NCBI GenBank assembly: GCA_964539655.1
Contig: CAZIJH010000002.1
Span: 1-64,000, forward strand
Reading direction: 5' to 3'
Source of the DNA: CAZIJH01 sp964539655
GTDB taxonomy: Archaea; Aenigmatarchaeota; Aenigmatarchaeia; CG10238-14; SCSR01
DNA: 64,000 nucleotides
The translations under genes were made by a program, and so were the position numbers. Shown here one piece after another: positions 6,739 through 14,508 of the stretch. Numbering within the stretch: position 1 is the stretch's first letter; the number at the start of each line of letters is the position of its first letter. The notes under the pieces were generated by a model. It had not been told where the DNA came from, did not search any database, and was given only the letters and a program-made list of their open reading frames with translations.

Positions 6739-8403
6739 ATGAAAGATCTCGTCCTGAAGCACGCGATAATCAACGCTGTCGAGCACAATGGAAAAGCCGA
6801 CGTGGGAGCCGTTCTCGGGAAAATTATTGCCGAGGATCCGGCTGCAAAGACGAGAATAAAAGAAATTATCGGCGACGTAAAAAAAATCGTGTCGGAAGTA
6901 AATTCGCTTGGCGTGGAAGAGCAGAAAAGAAAATTCGACGAGATGAAAATAGTAGTCCATGAAAAAAAGAAGGAAGAAGGACTTCCTGATTTGCCTGACG
7001 CACAAGTCGGAAAAGTTATCATGAGAATTGCTCCGTTTCCTTCCGGACCTTTGCACATCGGAAACGCGAGGATGGTTATTCTGAACGACGAGTACGTGAA
7101 AAGATACAAGGGAAAACTTTTCTTGATAATCGACGACACGATTGGAAGCGAGGAGAAATTTATTTTGCCAGAAGCTTACGACTTGATAACAGACGGTCTG
7201 AAATGGCTGGGCGTGAAATGGAACAAATTGATTTTCAAGTCAGACAGGCTTGAAATTTTCTACAAATATGCGGAACTGATCTTGAAGAGGGGGCTAGCGT
7301 ACGTATGCGAATGCGACGCGGAGACTCTGCGGAAAAATCGTGCAAGCGGAACAGCATGCGAGCATCGCGTGCAAGATTCAGAAACTAATCTCAAAAAATG
7401 GAAGATGATGCTAAAGGGGAAATACAAAACCGGCGAAGCGATTGTCAGACTTAAGACTTACATGCAAAATCCGGATCCGGCATTCAGGGACAGGGTCCTT
7501 CTGAGAATCGAGGACAAGAAACATCCGAGAGTAGGAAAGAAATACAGGGTGTGGCCAATGCTGGAATTCTCGTGGGCAATAGACGATTATCTTCTCGGAA
7601 CCACTCACATTTTGAGAGGAAAGCAACTTGTCATCGAGGACATGATGGAGGATTTTATATGGGAAAAACTCGGCTGGCCGAAAAAAGTTTTCGTGCATTA
7701 CGGAATGATCAGGATAAAGGACGCAGAGGGGAAGCTAAGCAAGACAGAAACGAGGAAACTTGTCAAAGAAAAAGTTTATACCGGATGGGACGACCCTAGG
7801 ACGTGGTCGCTGCAGTCACTTGAACGGAGAGGCATACAGCCGCAGGCCATCAGGAATTTTATTATCAATCTCGGGCTCAGCGAATCCGACATAGAAATAC
7901 CGGCAGACATTCTGTATTCAGAAAACAGAAAACTGATCGATGCGAAAGCCAACAGATATTTCGCTGTGCTGAATCCCGTCAATATATCGGTCGAGAGCGC
8001 GAAGAAAACAAAATACGCAAGCTCTCCGCTGCATCCCGATTTTCCAAAAAGAGGAAACAAAAAAATTCCAGTAGACATGGAAAAAATTTTCGTCGAAAAA
8101 TCCGACTTTGATAAACTCTCAGGGCAGGATGTCGGGCTCATGAACCTTTTTTCAATCAATCTCTCGGCAAAATCTAAAATGATTTCTGAAAAAATCAAAT
8201 ACGAAATTCCGAAAATACACTGGGTGTCGAAAGGCGCCGTGAAAATAAAAGTCGTAATGCATGACGGGTCTGTTTCAAACGGCCTAGCAGAGCCCGCGAT
8301 CAAGAAACTGAAGAAAGGAGAAATGATTCAGCTTGTCAGAATCGGATTCTGCAAGGTTGATAAAGCAGGAAAAGAAACAGTTTTATACTTTAGCCATAAA
8401 TAA
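6739..8403 (+). CDS. gltX: Glutamyl-tRNA synthetase (archaeal type)
   Basis: This 554-residue class I synthetase charges tRNA-Glu (and probably tRNA-Gln, to be amidated by GatDE). It has an N-terminal archaeal helical extension (1-95), the nucleotide site PFPSGPLHIGN at 98-109 (HIGN where many enzymes have HIGH) and the KMSKS-type loop KLSKTE at 332-337. A C-terminal anticodon-binding beta domain includes the lines HWVSKGAVKIKVVM and IQLVRIGFCKVD, as in archaeal and eukaryotic GluRS/GlnRS. It is 16 bases after the MEMO gene and directly upstream of the ribosomal series. Confidence 0.93.
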   Translation: MKDLVLKHAIINAVEHNGKADVGAVLGKIIAEDPAAKTRIKEIIGDVKKIVSEVNSLGVEEQKRKFDEMKIVVHEKKKEEGLPDLPDAQVGKVIMRIAPFPSGPLHIGNARMVILNDEYVKRYKGKLFLIIDDTIGSEEKFILPEAYDLITDGLKWLGVKWNKLIFKSDRLEIFYKYAELILKRGLAYVCECDAETLRKNRASGTACEHRVQDSETNLKKWKMMLKGKYKTGEAIVRLKTYMQNPDPAFRDRVLLRIEDKKHPRVGKKYRVWPMLEFSWAIDDYLLGTTHILRGKQLVIEDMMEDFIWEKLGWPKKVFVHYGMIRIKDAEGKLSKTETRKLVKEKVYTGWDDPRTWSLQSLERRGIQPQAIRNFIINLGLSESDIEIPADILYSENRKLIDAKANRYFAVLNPVNISVESAKKTKYASSPLHPDFPKRGNKKIPVDMEKIFVEKSDFDKLSGQDVGLMNLFSINLSAKSKMISEKIKYEIPKIHWVSKGAVKIKVVMHDGSVSNGLAEPAIKKLKKGEMIQLVRIGFCKVDKAGKETVLYFSHK

Positions 8404-8428
8404 ATAGAAGAAAGGATGAGGTAATTAG

Positions 8429-8797
8429 ATGCCGAAAGCGTATGTCAAATTTACAGTGCCGAAAGAATTGTCGGACAAGGTTCTGCAGCTTCTGGAAGCG
8501 GCGAAGAACAAGGGGAATCTCAGAAGAGGAATTAACGAGACAACCAAGTCCGTCGAGAAGGGCAACGCGCAGATTGTTGTTATGGCCGAAGATGTCGAGC
8601 CCGAGGAAATACTCATGCACATTCCGAGCCTTTGCGAAGAGAAGAAGATTCCTTACGTGTACGTTCCCGGAAAGCTCGATCTCGGAAGGGCTTCGGGCAT
8701 TGACGTGCCTTGCGCTGCGATCGGAGTTGTAGATGCGGGCGAGGGAAAGGAAATTCTGAAAGAAGTTGTCAAGGAAATTTCCGGGCTGAAGAAGTAG
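8429..8797 (+). CDS. rpl7ae: Ribosomal protein eL8 / L7Ae (kink-turn binder)
   Basis: This 122-residue L7Ae binds kink-turns in rRNA, box C/D and H/ACA guide RNAs, and archaeal RNase P. The signature KGNLRRGINETTKSVEKGNAQIV gives the RNA contact (NETTK), followed by AEDVEPEEILMHIPSLCEEKKIPYVYV. It is preceded by GAGGT at good spacing. With fibrillarin and Nop5, found at 25.0-26.7 kb, it would form the C/D methylation RNP. It leads the eL8-eS28-eL24 series. Confidence 0.97.
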   Translation: MPKAYVKFTVPKELSDKVLQLLEAAKNKGNLRRGINETTKSVEKGNAQIVVMAEDVEPEEILMHIPSLCEEKKIPYVYVPGKLDLGRASGIDVPCAAIGVVDAGEGKEILKEVVKEISGLKK

Positions 8798-8809
8798 GTG
8801 TGATTAGTT

Positions 8810-9019
8810 GTGGCTCAAGAATCGGTCCCGGCTGAAGTTCTGCAAGTTCTTGGAAGGACAGGAGTGCGCGGAGTCACGCAGGTGAGATGCAAGGTTTTGG
8901 ACGGATCCGACAGGGGAAAAATTTTGACGAGAAACATAACAGGCCCGGTCAGAGTCGGAGACATTCTGATGCTTAGGGAAACAGAAATGGAAACAGCTGT
9001 CAGGATGGAAGCGAGGTAA
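8810..9019 (+). CDS. rps28e: Ribosomal protein eS28
   Basis: The 69-residue small-subunit protein carries the hallmark lines GRTGVRGVTQVRCKVLDG and GKILTRNITGPVRVGDILML, ending RETEMETAVRMEAR. The start is GTG 8810, as no ATG is available in the right place. It lies 12 bases after eL8 and 5 before eL24, so the three genes are very probably co-transcribed. Confidence 0.97.
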   Translation: MAQESVPAEVLQVLGRTGVRGVTQVRCKVLDGSDRGKILTRNITGPVRVGDILMLRETEMETAVRMEAR

Positions 9020-9024
9020 GCCGG

Positions 9025-9180
9025 ATGAAATGCTCATTTTGCGGAACAGACATCAGGCGAGGAACAGGAAAGATGTTTGTGAAGAACACCGGAGAGCTTT
9101 CATATTTTTGCTCGAGCAAGTGCGAGAAGAACAACGCGATGGGAAGAAACTCGAAAAAACTGAAGTGGGCAAAGAAGTAA
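9025..9180 (+). CDS. rpl24e: Ribosomal protein eL24
   Basis: This short 51-residue eL24 has a TRASH-type zinc finger: MKCSFCGTDIRRGTG with C3 and C6, and FCSSKCEKN with the second pair. The basic tail NSKKLKWAKK follows the usual pattern. Archaeal eL24 proteins are about 55-65 residues, so it is slightly short but complete. NDK or IF2 genes, often next in other archaea, are absent here; tRNA-Ala follows 37 bases later. Confidence 0.95.
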   Translation: MKCSFCGTDIRRGTGKMFVKNTGELSYFCSSKCEKNNAMGRNSKKLKWAKK

Positions 9181-9217
9181 ATCCCTTTTTCTGTCAATAT
9201 AGTTAAGAATAGTTTAC

Positions 9218-9292
9218 GGGCCAGTAGATCAGTCCGGTTAGATCGTTCGCATGGCATGCGAAAGGCCTCGGGTTCAAATCCCGACTGGTCCA
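9218..9292 (+). tRNA. tRNA-Ala (anticodon GGC)
   Basis: A full cloverleaf is visible. The acceptor stem is GGGCCAG/CTGGTCC with the G3-U70 wobble pair that marks alanine tRNAs. The D-stem is GATC/GATC, the anticodon stem TTCGC/GCGAA with loop ATGGCAT (anticodon GGC), and the T-arm TCGGG-TTCAAAT-CCCGA. The discriminator is A. The CCA end is not encoded and there is no intron. Confidence 0.95.
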
Positions 9293-9299
9293 CAAATAT

Positions 9300-10076
9300 T
9301 CAAAAGAATCTCCACTGATTATCATTCTTAGTTGCATAAGAGCCGTCTTCTCTGCATTCCAAAAGAGGGAACTGGTATTTGTTGTATTCCAACGGGGACG
9401 TCAACCCGTCTGATTCTCTGATCGTTCCCGAACCGCACAAATAATAAATTTCATTGTATCCTTTCTGCTTCAGGTACCTGCCAGCCGCTCTCAACGTATC
9501 GCCCTCCGAGATGCATTCATCGACAACCAGAACAGGCCTGCCCGGATTTTCCTCTAAAATTTTGGTTTCGGATTTTGGGATATACAGTCCCGGTGGAACA
9601 ATTTTCCCGCTTTCGAATGTGGACTCGTACCCTTCCCTGCAATTGCTGAGCAGCACCATGCCATGCGACTTGTTCAATTTTCGCAGATAGGATTCAACCA
9701 AAGAAGAATACGGCAGTCCGGAGACCAGCACGGAAACTGTCAGATATTTGCCCGGCAAATTGCCAGCAGGATTTTCTTCGACCGCTCTCTTCAAACTAAG
9801 GAAGGATGTTGGACAGATGCTGATAATTTTGCGCCCTCCGGAAGAATACAACAGGGTGTCGCTGCATTCCAGACATATTTTATCCTGAACGGCGTCCCCG
9901 AACAAAACAGAGTTTTGTTTAATCTGGCTCACAATTTTTTCTTTCGACTGCTCGTCCAAATTGGAAGAAGGGTCGAACAAACTGTACCAACGGGCGCGCA
10001 ATTGGTCCAAATCCATATAAGTTTCGTATAGTCTCATCAGTTCGTTCAAAAACAGAATGTCCTGTTCCTTCGACAT
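9300..10076 (-). CDS. Phosphoribosyltransferase-fold protein
   Basis: The PRPP-binding loop VLVVDECISEGDTLRAAGRYL (hydrophobic strand, two acidic residues, then a small Ser/Gly/Thr loop) marks a type I PRTase in the C-terminal third of 258 residues. The N-terminal 80 residues are helical and not recognised. ATG 10076 is chosen because the TATA-like TTTAAACC lies just upstream at the usual distance; an upstream start at 10130 would include that element. CLEC and SNCREG are scattered Cys residues. The base substrate cannot be assigned. It is transcribed away from uS13. Confidence 0.65.
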   Translation of the reverse strand: MSKEQDILFLNELMRLYETYMDLDQLRARWYSLFDPSSNLDEQSKEKIVSQIKQNSVLFGDAVQDKICLECSDTLLYSSGGRKIISICPTSFLSLKRAVEENPAGNLPGKYLTVSVLVSGLPYSSLVESYLRKLNKSHGMVLLSNCREGYESTFESGKIVPPGLYIPKSETKILEENPGRPVLVVDECISEGDTLRAAGRYLKQKGYNEIYYLCGSGTIRESDGLTSPLEYNKYQFPLLECREDGSYATKNDNQWRFF

Positions 10077-10182
10077 TGTTGTAAGATGTCCGAAAAGGTT
10101 TAAATTATTGACTAAAAATGTCTTTGGCAAACCTTTAAAAATTCTCCATTCTTATTATACTTACATTATATAGTGTGATAGA

Positions 10183-10803
10183 ATGGCGAAAGGAAAAGCA
10201 AAGGACTTGGACAAAGCCGAGGAAAAAAAGGAAGAGAAGAAAGAGGAGAAGCCTAAGAAGCTCGACAAAAAAGTCGAAGCTGTTTCTCTTGTCCGTCTCG
10301 TAGGAACCGATCTCAATGGTGACAAGTCCGTATTGAATGCAATCAAAAATGTCAAAGGTGTCAGCCACGCGATGGCGAAGGCCGTATGCAACGTTTCCGG
10401 AATGGACTGCAGCGTGAAGCTAAACACTCTGGACGAATCCCAACTGAAAAAATTCGAAGAGATAATCAAGGACCCTATAAAATTCGGAATTCCCAATTTT
10501 TTGGTGAACAGGAAAATCGATGTGGAAACCGGTCAGACAATGCATCTCACGGGATCCGACCTGACGGTAGCCAACAAGTTCGACATCCAGAGATACGTTG
10601 ATTTGAAAAATTATCGCGGATGGAGGCACGTTTTGGGACAGCCAGTTCGCGGACAGAAGACACGCTCGCACTTCAGGCAGAAGGGACGCGTTGTCGGAGT
10701 CATGAGAAAGGCGATCAAGCTGCAGATGGGCGGAAAGTCTGCGGAAGCCGGAGCGGCCGCTCCAGCTGCACCAGCAGCGGCGAAGAAGGAAGAGAAGAAG
10801 TGA
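10183..10803 (+). CDS. rps13: Ribosomal protein uS13 with long charged ends
   Basis: The uS13 core (about 36-180) is recognisable: LVRLVGTDLNGDKSVLNAIKNVKGV, then RGWRHVLGQPVRGQKTRSH with the 16S-binding RGQKTR motif. It is flanked by a Lys/Glu-rich N-terminal tail (about 32 residues) and an Ala/Lys-rich C-terminal tail (about 22 residues), so the protein is 206 residues against about 150 in most archaea. It begins the uS13-uS4-uS11-Rpo3 series, the archaeal equivalent of the alpha operon. A TATA-like element precedes it. Confidence 0.95.
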   Translation: MAKGKAKDLDKAEEKKEEKKEEKPKKLDKKVEAVSLVRLVGTDLNGDKSVLNAIKNVKGVSHAMAKAVCNVSGMDCSVKLNTLDESQLKKFEEIIKDPIKFGIPNFLVNRKIDVETGQTMHLTGSDLTVANKFDIQRYVDLKNYRGWRHVLGQPVRGQKTRSHFRQKGRVVGVMRKAIKLQMGGKSAEAGAAAPAAPAAAKKEEKK

Positions 10804-10807
10804 TCGG

Positions 10808-11290
10808 ATGAAGAGATCGAGAAAAAAATACGAGACGCCGGGACGCCCGTTCGACAAGCAGAGAATCGAGGTAGAGAACAAGCTGATGAAAGCCTACGGA
10901 CTGAAAACCAAAAAAGATCTTTGGGTGATGGAAGCCCTGCTCAGAAAATACAGAAGGCTCGCCAGGGAGCTTGCCGCGAAAAAAGACAAGGAAAGGGAGA
11001 TTCTAATTGTAGAGAAAATGATAAAGCTCGGACTGATAAACCAGGGATCTCATCTCGACGACATACTCGGGATGAATATCAACAACGTGCTCGAAAGAAG
11101 GTTGCAGACGGTCGTCTTCAGAAAGGGGATCGCGAACAGCGTAAACCATGCAAGACAACTTATTGTGCACGGAAAAATTTCAGTCGAGGGAAAGAAAGTG
11201 AAATATCCAAGTTATATAACTTCGAGGGACGAGGAAGCTAAACTCCAGAATCTTTCAACTGAATCAAGCAAGGTGACGAAGAATGCCTAA
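10808..11290 (+). CDS. rps4: Ribosomal protein uS4
   Basis: This 160-residue primary 16S rRNA-binding protein has the N-terminal basic line KYETPGRPFDKQRIEVENKLMKAYGLK and the S4 RNA-binding domain (VLERRLQTVVFRKGIANSVNHARQLIVHGKISVEGKKV). It starts 5 bases after uS13 and overlaps uS11 by 8 bases, indicating translational coupling. Confidence 0.97.
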   Translation: MKRSRKKYETPGRPFDKQRIEVENKLMKAYGLKTKKDLWVMEALLRKYRRLARELAAKKDKEREILIVEKMIKLGLINQGSHLDDILGMNINNVLERRLQTVVFRKGIANSVNHARQLIVHGKISVEGKKVKYPSYITSRDEEAKLQNLSTESSKVTKNA

Positions 11291-11675
11291 GGAAGAGAAA
11301 TGGGGAGTCGCCCACGTGTTTTCGACAGCGAACAACACTCTGATACACATAACAGACCAGACAGGATCGGAAACTATTTCCCGTTATTCGTCAGGAATGA
11401 TGACCGACAAGGACAGAGAGGGAGGAAATCCATTCCCTGCGATGCTAGCCGCGAAGAAGGCCGGAGAGGAAGCAATAATGAAAGGTATAACCGGCGTGCA
11501 CATACTTGTCAGGGCAAAGGGAGGAACAAAATCAAAATCCCCCGGAGCAGGAGCCCAGCCCGCGATCCGTGCGCTCGCAAGAGTGGGACTGAGGATCGGG
11601 ATGATCGAAGACGTTACTCCGGTTATACACGGAAAGATGCGCGCCAAAGGCGGAAGGCGTGGAAGAAGAGTATAA
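11283..11675 (+). CDS. rps11: Ribosomal protein uS11
   Basis: This 130-residue platform protein of the small subunit carries NNTLIHITDQTGSETISRYSSGM, the central KSKSPGAGAQPAIRALAR motif and the C-terminal VTPVIHGKMRAKGGRRGRRV. ATG 11283 lies within the end of uS4 (8-base overlap). The length is normal. It is followed 50 bases later by the RNA polymerase D subunit with its own AT-rich upstream stretch. Confidence 0.97.
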   Translation: MPKEEKWGVAHVFSTANNTLIHITDQTGSETISRYSSGMMTDKDREGGNPFPAMLAAKKAGEEAIMKGITGVHILVRAKGGTKSKSPGAGAQPAIRALARVGLRIGMIEDVTPVIHGKMRAKGGRRGRRV

Positions 11676-11725
11676 ACTTTAAATTGGTTCAAAAACCTAA
11701 TCTACAGTTATTGACGTGATTCAAG

Positions 11726-12337
11726 ATGAAAATAAACGTGCTCGAAAAAAACGGAATGGAAATGAAATTCTCGGTCGAGGGAATAAAGGATTCTTTCGCG
11801 TCGGCATTGAGAAGAATTATGATGACCGAAGTTTCCACCATGGCAGTCGAGTTTGTAGATTTTAAGAAAAACGATTCGGCGCTGAACGACGAGATCATTG
11901 CGAACAGGATCGGACTCATCCCTCTCACTTTTGACAAGGACGCTTACAACCTTCCGAAAGAATGCAAGTGCGAAGGCAAGGGATGCAGCAACTGCCAGGT
12001 TAAAATGGTTTTGAAAAAAGTCGGGCCCGCTGTTGTTTATTCGGGAGACTTCAAGTCGACTGCGAAAGATGTGAAGCCAGTGTTCGACAAGATCCCGATA
12101 ACGGAACTTTTCGAGGGGCAGGAGATACAACTTGAAGCAACCGCACAACTCGGATTCGGGCGCGAGCATGCGAAGTGGCAGGGAGCAGTAGTCGGATACA
12201 AGCAGGAAAAGGATTCGTTTGTTTTCAATGTCGAGAGCGTTTCCGGAAGGCCGGTCGACGAACTGGTTATCGAGTCAGGAAAGATTCTCGAGCAGAAATT
12301 CGCCGACTTCGGCAAAGCAGTGAAGAAATTAAAATAG
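11726..12337 (+). CDS. rpo3: RNA polymerase subunit Rpo3 (D)
   Basis: This 203-residue assembly subunit is equivalent to Rpb3 and bacterial alpha. It starts with the dimerisation domain (FSVEGIKDSFASALRRIMMTEV) and contains ANRIGLIPLTFD. A Cys loop ECKCEGKGCSNCQ (about 75-87) matches the Rpb3-type zinc site, C-x-C-x4-C-x2-C. The longer ferredoxin-like Fe-S domain found in some archaeal D subunits is absent. It closes the ribosomal series; rpl18e, rpl13 and rps9, which often follow in archaea, do not appear. Confidence 0.96.
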   Translation: MKINVLEKNGMEMKFSVEGIKDSFASALRRIMMTEVSTMAVEFVDFKKNDSALNDEIIANRIGLIPLTFDKDAYNLPKECKCEGKGCSNCQVKMVLKKVGPAVVYSGDFKSTAKDVKPVFDKIPITELFEGQEIQLEATAQLGFGREHAKWQGAVVGYKQEKDSFVFNVESVSGRPVDELVIESGKILEQKFADFGKAVKKLK

Positions 12338-12361
12338 ATTCTAATTCCATATTCTAATTAC

Positions 12362-12487
12362 GCAGGGGTCGCCTAGGCTGGCAATGGCGCAGGACTTAAG
12401 TTATACGCGACTTAAGTGTTGAACAAAAGATGATATGAGAAATCCTGTGGGTTAGTCCCTTCGAGGGTTCAAATCCCTCTCCCTGCA
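12362..12487 (+). tRNA. tRNA-Leu (anticodon TAA) with a 41-base intron
   Basis: The acceptor stem GCAGGGG/TCCCTGC (12362-12368, 12480-12486) pairs fully with one G-U. The D-arm is GCC/GGC, the anticodon stem CAGGA/TCCTG, there is a long variable arm (GGG-TTAG-TCCC) as in type II tRNAs, and the T-arm is GAGGG-TTCAAAT-CCCTC. The loop reads C-T-TAA-G before an insert at 12401-12441 and A38 after it, the standard 37/38 intron site. The intron repeats the palindrome ACTTAAGT, which could pair with the anticodon in the bulge-helix-bulge substrate. CCA is not encoded. Confidence 0.93.
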
Positions 12488-12489
12488 CT

Positions 12490-12873
12490 TTATTTTTTTG
12501 AAAATTTTGATTTAGCATCCGCATCGAATTCAAAATAATTGCAAGTTATTTCCTCTCCTTTCTGGATATCTTTGCTAGCATATGTGAAATCTTCATCGAC
12601 AGGATTATCTGTATTTGGATTTTCTGCATGGTTGAAAAATCTTGCATCGTCAACACAAATAACATAGCCTCCTTTCTTTGCATCGTAATAGCCGAAATGC
12701 AGAACAAATGATTTGTCGATTTTCGAAAGCTTATTCAGTCTATCTTTTTTGATTACAAAATCCAATCCTTTCACAAATTTCCAGACAATTTTTCCTTTAG
12801 GAATAAATTCTCCAGCAAACAATCCGATCCCATCAATCCGGCTTTTATCAATATAAGTTCTGACTTGAAGCAT
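12490..12873 (-). CDS. SET-domain protein (putative lysine methyltransferase)
   Basis: The 127-residue product is nearly all SET domain. It has DGIGLFAGEFIPKG (N-terminal SET sheet), then ARFFNHAENPNTD (the RFxNHxxxPN cofactor motif) and the C-terminal GEEITCNYFEFD with the conserved Tyr. The post-SET Cys cluster is missing. ATG 12873 follows the TATA-like TTTTAAAT by about 25 bases. Archaeal SET proteins of this size can methylate lysines on chromatin or ribosomal proteins; the substrate here is unknown. It sits between tRNA-Leu and a divergent zinc-finger gene. Confidence 0.85.
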   Translation of the reverse strand: MLQVRTYIDKSRIDGIGLFAGEFIPKGKIVWKFVKGLDFVIKKDRLNKLSKIDKSFVLHFGYYDAKKGGYVICVDDARFFNHAENPNTDNPVDEDFTYASKDIQKGEEITCNYFEFDADAKSKFSKK

Positions 12874-12930
12874 AATACAAAAATAGCTTTCCAATTTAAA
12901 ATTTATTTATTCATACTGCCAAAGTTACTT

Positions 12931-13080
12931 ATGGCTGTTGCAGGAATCTGTGCTAGCTGCGGAAGACCTGCGATCGGACTTTTCACCTGCCATTCATGTG
13001 GATCGAAAGTGTGCCCGCAATGCGTGATACCCGCGAGCAGCTTCTGCAAAATTTGTCAGGGAAGGAAAATGGTGAAGTGA
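12931..13080 (+). CDS. Small multi-Cys zinc-finger protein
   Basis: The 49 residues contain CASCGRPA, CHSCG, CPQC and CKIC: eight cysteines in four pairs, enough for two zinc sites, in a B-box or RING-like order. ATG 12931 follows a TATA-like ATTTATTTATTC at good distance, and an upstream in-frame ATG at 12865 would add an unrelated hydrophobic stretch. The stop TGA overlaps the GTG of the next gene (GTGA), so the two are translationally coupled, perhaps acting as a membrane complex. Confidence 0.7.
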   Translation: MAVAGICASCGRPAIGLFTCHSCGSKVCPQCVIPASSFCKICQGRKMVK

Positions 13081-13328
13081 CTTACGAAATCGTCGTTGGA
13101 ATAGTCGGCGCAGGTTTTGTAATTCTCTCGTTTTTGCAGAAATCAATAAAGCTGACATACGGGCTGAACAGCGTCGGATGCATTTTCCTGCTTGCGTACT
13201 CGTACATTCTTTCGAACTGGGTGTTCGTCGGACTCAACGGAATGATATTTTTAATTACCGCGTACGATTTCATGCATTGGAAAAGAAAAGGATTTTCGAA
13301 AATTTACCACAAGCACAAACTGCAGTAA
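13077..13328 (+). CDS. Small membrane protein coupled to a zinc-finger protein
   Basis: Starting at GTG 13077, which overlaps the stop of the preceding gene, the 83-residue product has three hydrophobic segments: about 3-20, 30-47 and 49-67 (VGIVGAGFVILSFL, VGCIFLLAYSYILSNW, VFVGLNGMIFLITAY). A basic tail follows (HWKRKGFSKIYHKHK). This is reminiscent of small SemiSWEET/PQ-loop-like or YgaP-like membrane proteins, but no signature is clear. Confidence 0.6.
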   Translation: MTYEIVVGIVGAGFVILSFLQKSIKLTYGLNSVGCIFLLAYSYILSNWVFVGLNGMIFLITAYDFMHWKRKGFSKIYHKHKLQ

Positions 13329-13337
13329 ACAATTAAT

Positions 13338-13694
13338 TTAGAATTTCATCAAACTGTCCACAAGCTTCTTCGTCGCTTCCTGTGAGTCTTCGCTCGTAGG
13401 CTTTATCAGATCGCTGACCATCCTCTCGATGACTTTTCTCTTCTCGGCCTCTCCGACAGAAACAATAGCAGTCCAAGGCTCCTTCAATTTTCCGACCATT
13501 TCACGAGTCTCGTCGAGCTGCTTTTTCATTTCGATGAGAGCTGTCCACAACTGAGAAATTTTTACGTCGTCGGCCTGAATGTAGGCTCCCTTGTGCCTCT
13601 TTGTCAAATACAAAAGACCCTCGAGAACTTCTCTCGACTCGTCTGTAAGAAGGTTTTTCCATTCTTCCTTTTCGTCGTCAGAAAGCCAACTCAT
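13338..13694 (-). CDS. Helical hypothetical protein
   Basis: This 118-residue, very charged protein is predicted nearly all helical, with heptad-like patterns (WTALIEMKKQLDETREMVGKL). No family is recognised. ATG 13694 is chosen because an AT-rich TATA-like sequence (TTTAAATTTAAC) lies about 25 bases upstream and because the frame further upstream lacks coding character. It is divergent from the FKBP gene and shares about 90 bases of promoter region. Confidence 0.55.
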   Translation of the reverse strand: MSWLSDDEKEEWKNLLTDESREVLEGLLYLTKRHKGAYIQADDVKISQLWTALIEMKKQLDETREMVGKLKEPWTAIVSVGEAEKRKVIERMVSDLIKPTSEDSQEATKKLVDSLMKF

Positions 13695-13781
13695 ACTTCT
13701 TTTTGTATGACTTGTTAAATTTAAATCCTTAATTGCAATAATGAATTTAACTAAAAAGCAAAAATTTAAAAGTTGAACAAG

Positions 13782-14447
13782 ATGCAGACAGGAGATTTCG
13801 TTTCTATTGATTTTGTCGGAAGAGTGAAGGATACAAGGGAAATTTTCGATCTTACTTTCGAGGACGTTGCCAAAAAAGAAAATATCTACAATCCAAAAAT
13901 AAAATACGAGCCGATAACGGTAGTCGTCGGCGCAGGTTTCGTAATTGTCGGACTTGACGACGCGATGAAAGAAATGAAAGTCGGCGAGAGGAAGACGATC
14001 GAGGTCGAGCCCGCGAAAGGATTCGGCGAGAGGAAGCCCGAGCTTGTCAGACTCATTCCACTTTCCTCGTTCAAGGACCAGAACACAGATCCCACTCCGG
14101 GAAGCTACGTAAGCATCAACGGAATCAACGGAAGGATTGTCAGCTCGGGCGGAGGAAGAATCAGTGTTGATTTCAATCACCCTCTTGCGGGCAAGAAACT
14201 GGAATACGACATCGAGATCAAGAAACTCGTGACGGACACTAATGAAAAAGTAAAATCAATTGTCGCTTATTTTGCAAACCTGGAAAAGGACGGCGTCGAG
14301 GTCGCGCTGAAAGAGAAGGAAGCCGAAGTGAAAATCAAGGGGAAGTCCGAGCTGAAAACCGAAGGAAAGAAACTCATCGCGGACAGGATCATCGAATGGG
14401 TGAAGGAAGTCGAGAAAGTAAGGTTCGTCGAAGAGTTCGGCAAATAA
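13782..14447 (+). CDS. FKBP-type peptidyl-prolyl isomerase (long archaeal form)
   Basis: The 221 residues include an FKBP domain split by an inserted flap (IF) domain, as in SlyD and archaeal long FKBPs. They begin GDFVSIDFVGRVKDTREIFD, then ITVVVGAGFVIVGLDDAMKEMKVGERKTIEVEP, the flap GFGERKPELVRLIPLSSF, and HPLAGKKLEYDIEIKKL closing the fold. About 70 further residues form a basic domain with KEKEAEVKIKGKSEL and a C-terminal helix. It should act as a folding helper and chaperone. ATG 13782 is chosen; TTG 13773 is an alternative. Confidence 0.9.
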   Translation: MQTGDFVSIDFVGRVKDTREIFDLTFEDVAKKENIYNPKIKYEPITVVVGAGFVIVGLDDAMKEMKVGERKTIEVEPAKGFGERKPELVRLIPLSSFKDQNTDPTPGSYVSINGINGRIVSSGGGRISVDFNHPLAGKKLEYDIEIKKLVTDTNEKVKSIVAYFANLEKDGVEVALKEKEAEVKIKGKSELKTEGKKLIADRIIEWVKEVEKVRFVEEFGK

Positions 14448-14508
14448 TATAAATGAATTTATCTTTGTTTCGCGGAATTAGTTATATTCTGTTCACTGGA
14501 ATGATTTG

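Noticed and set aside
13338..14180. A 280-codon open frame on the minus strand covering the FKBP start
   Set aside because: Only its last 118 codons, from ATG 13694, look coding; the upstream part is antisense to the conserved FKBP domain and crosses that gene's promoter.
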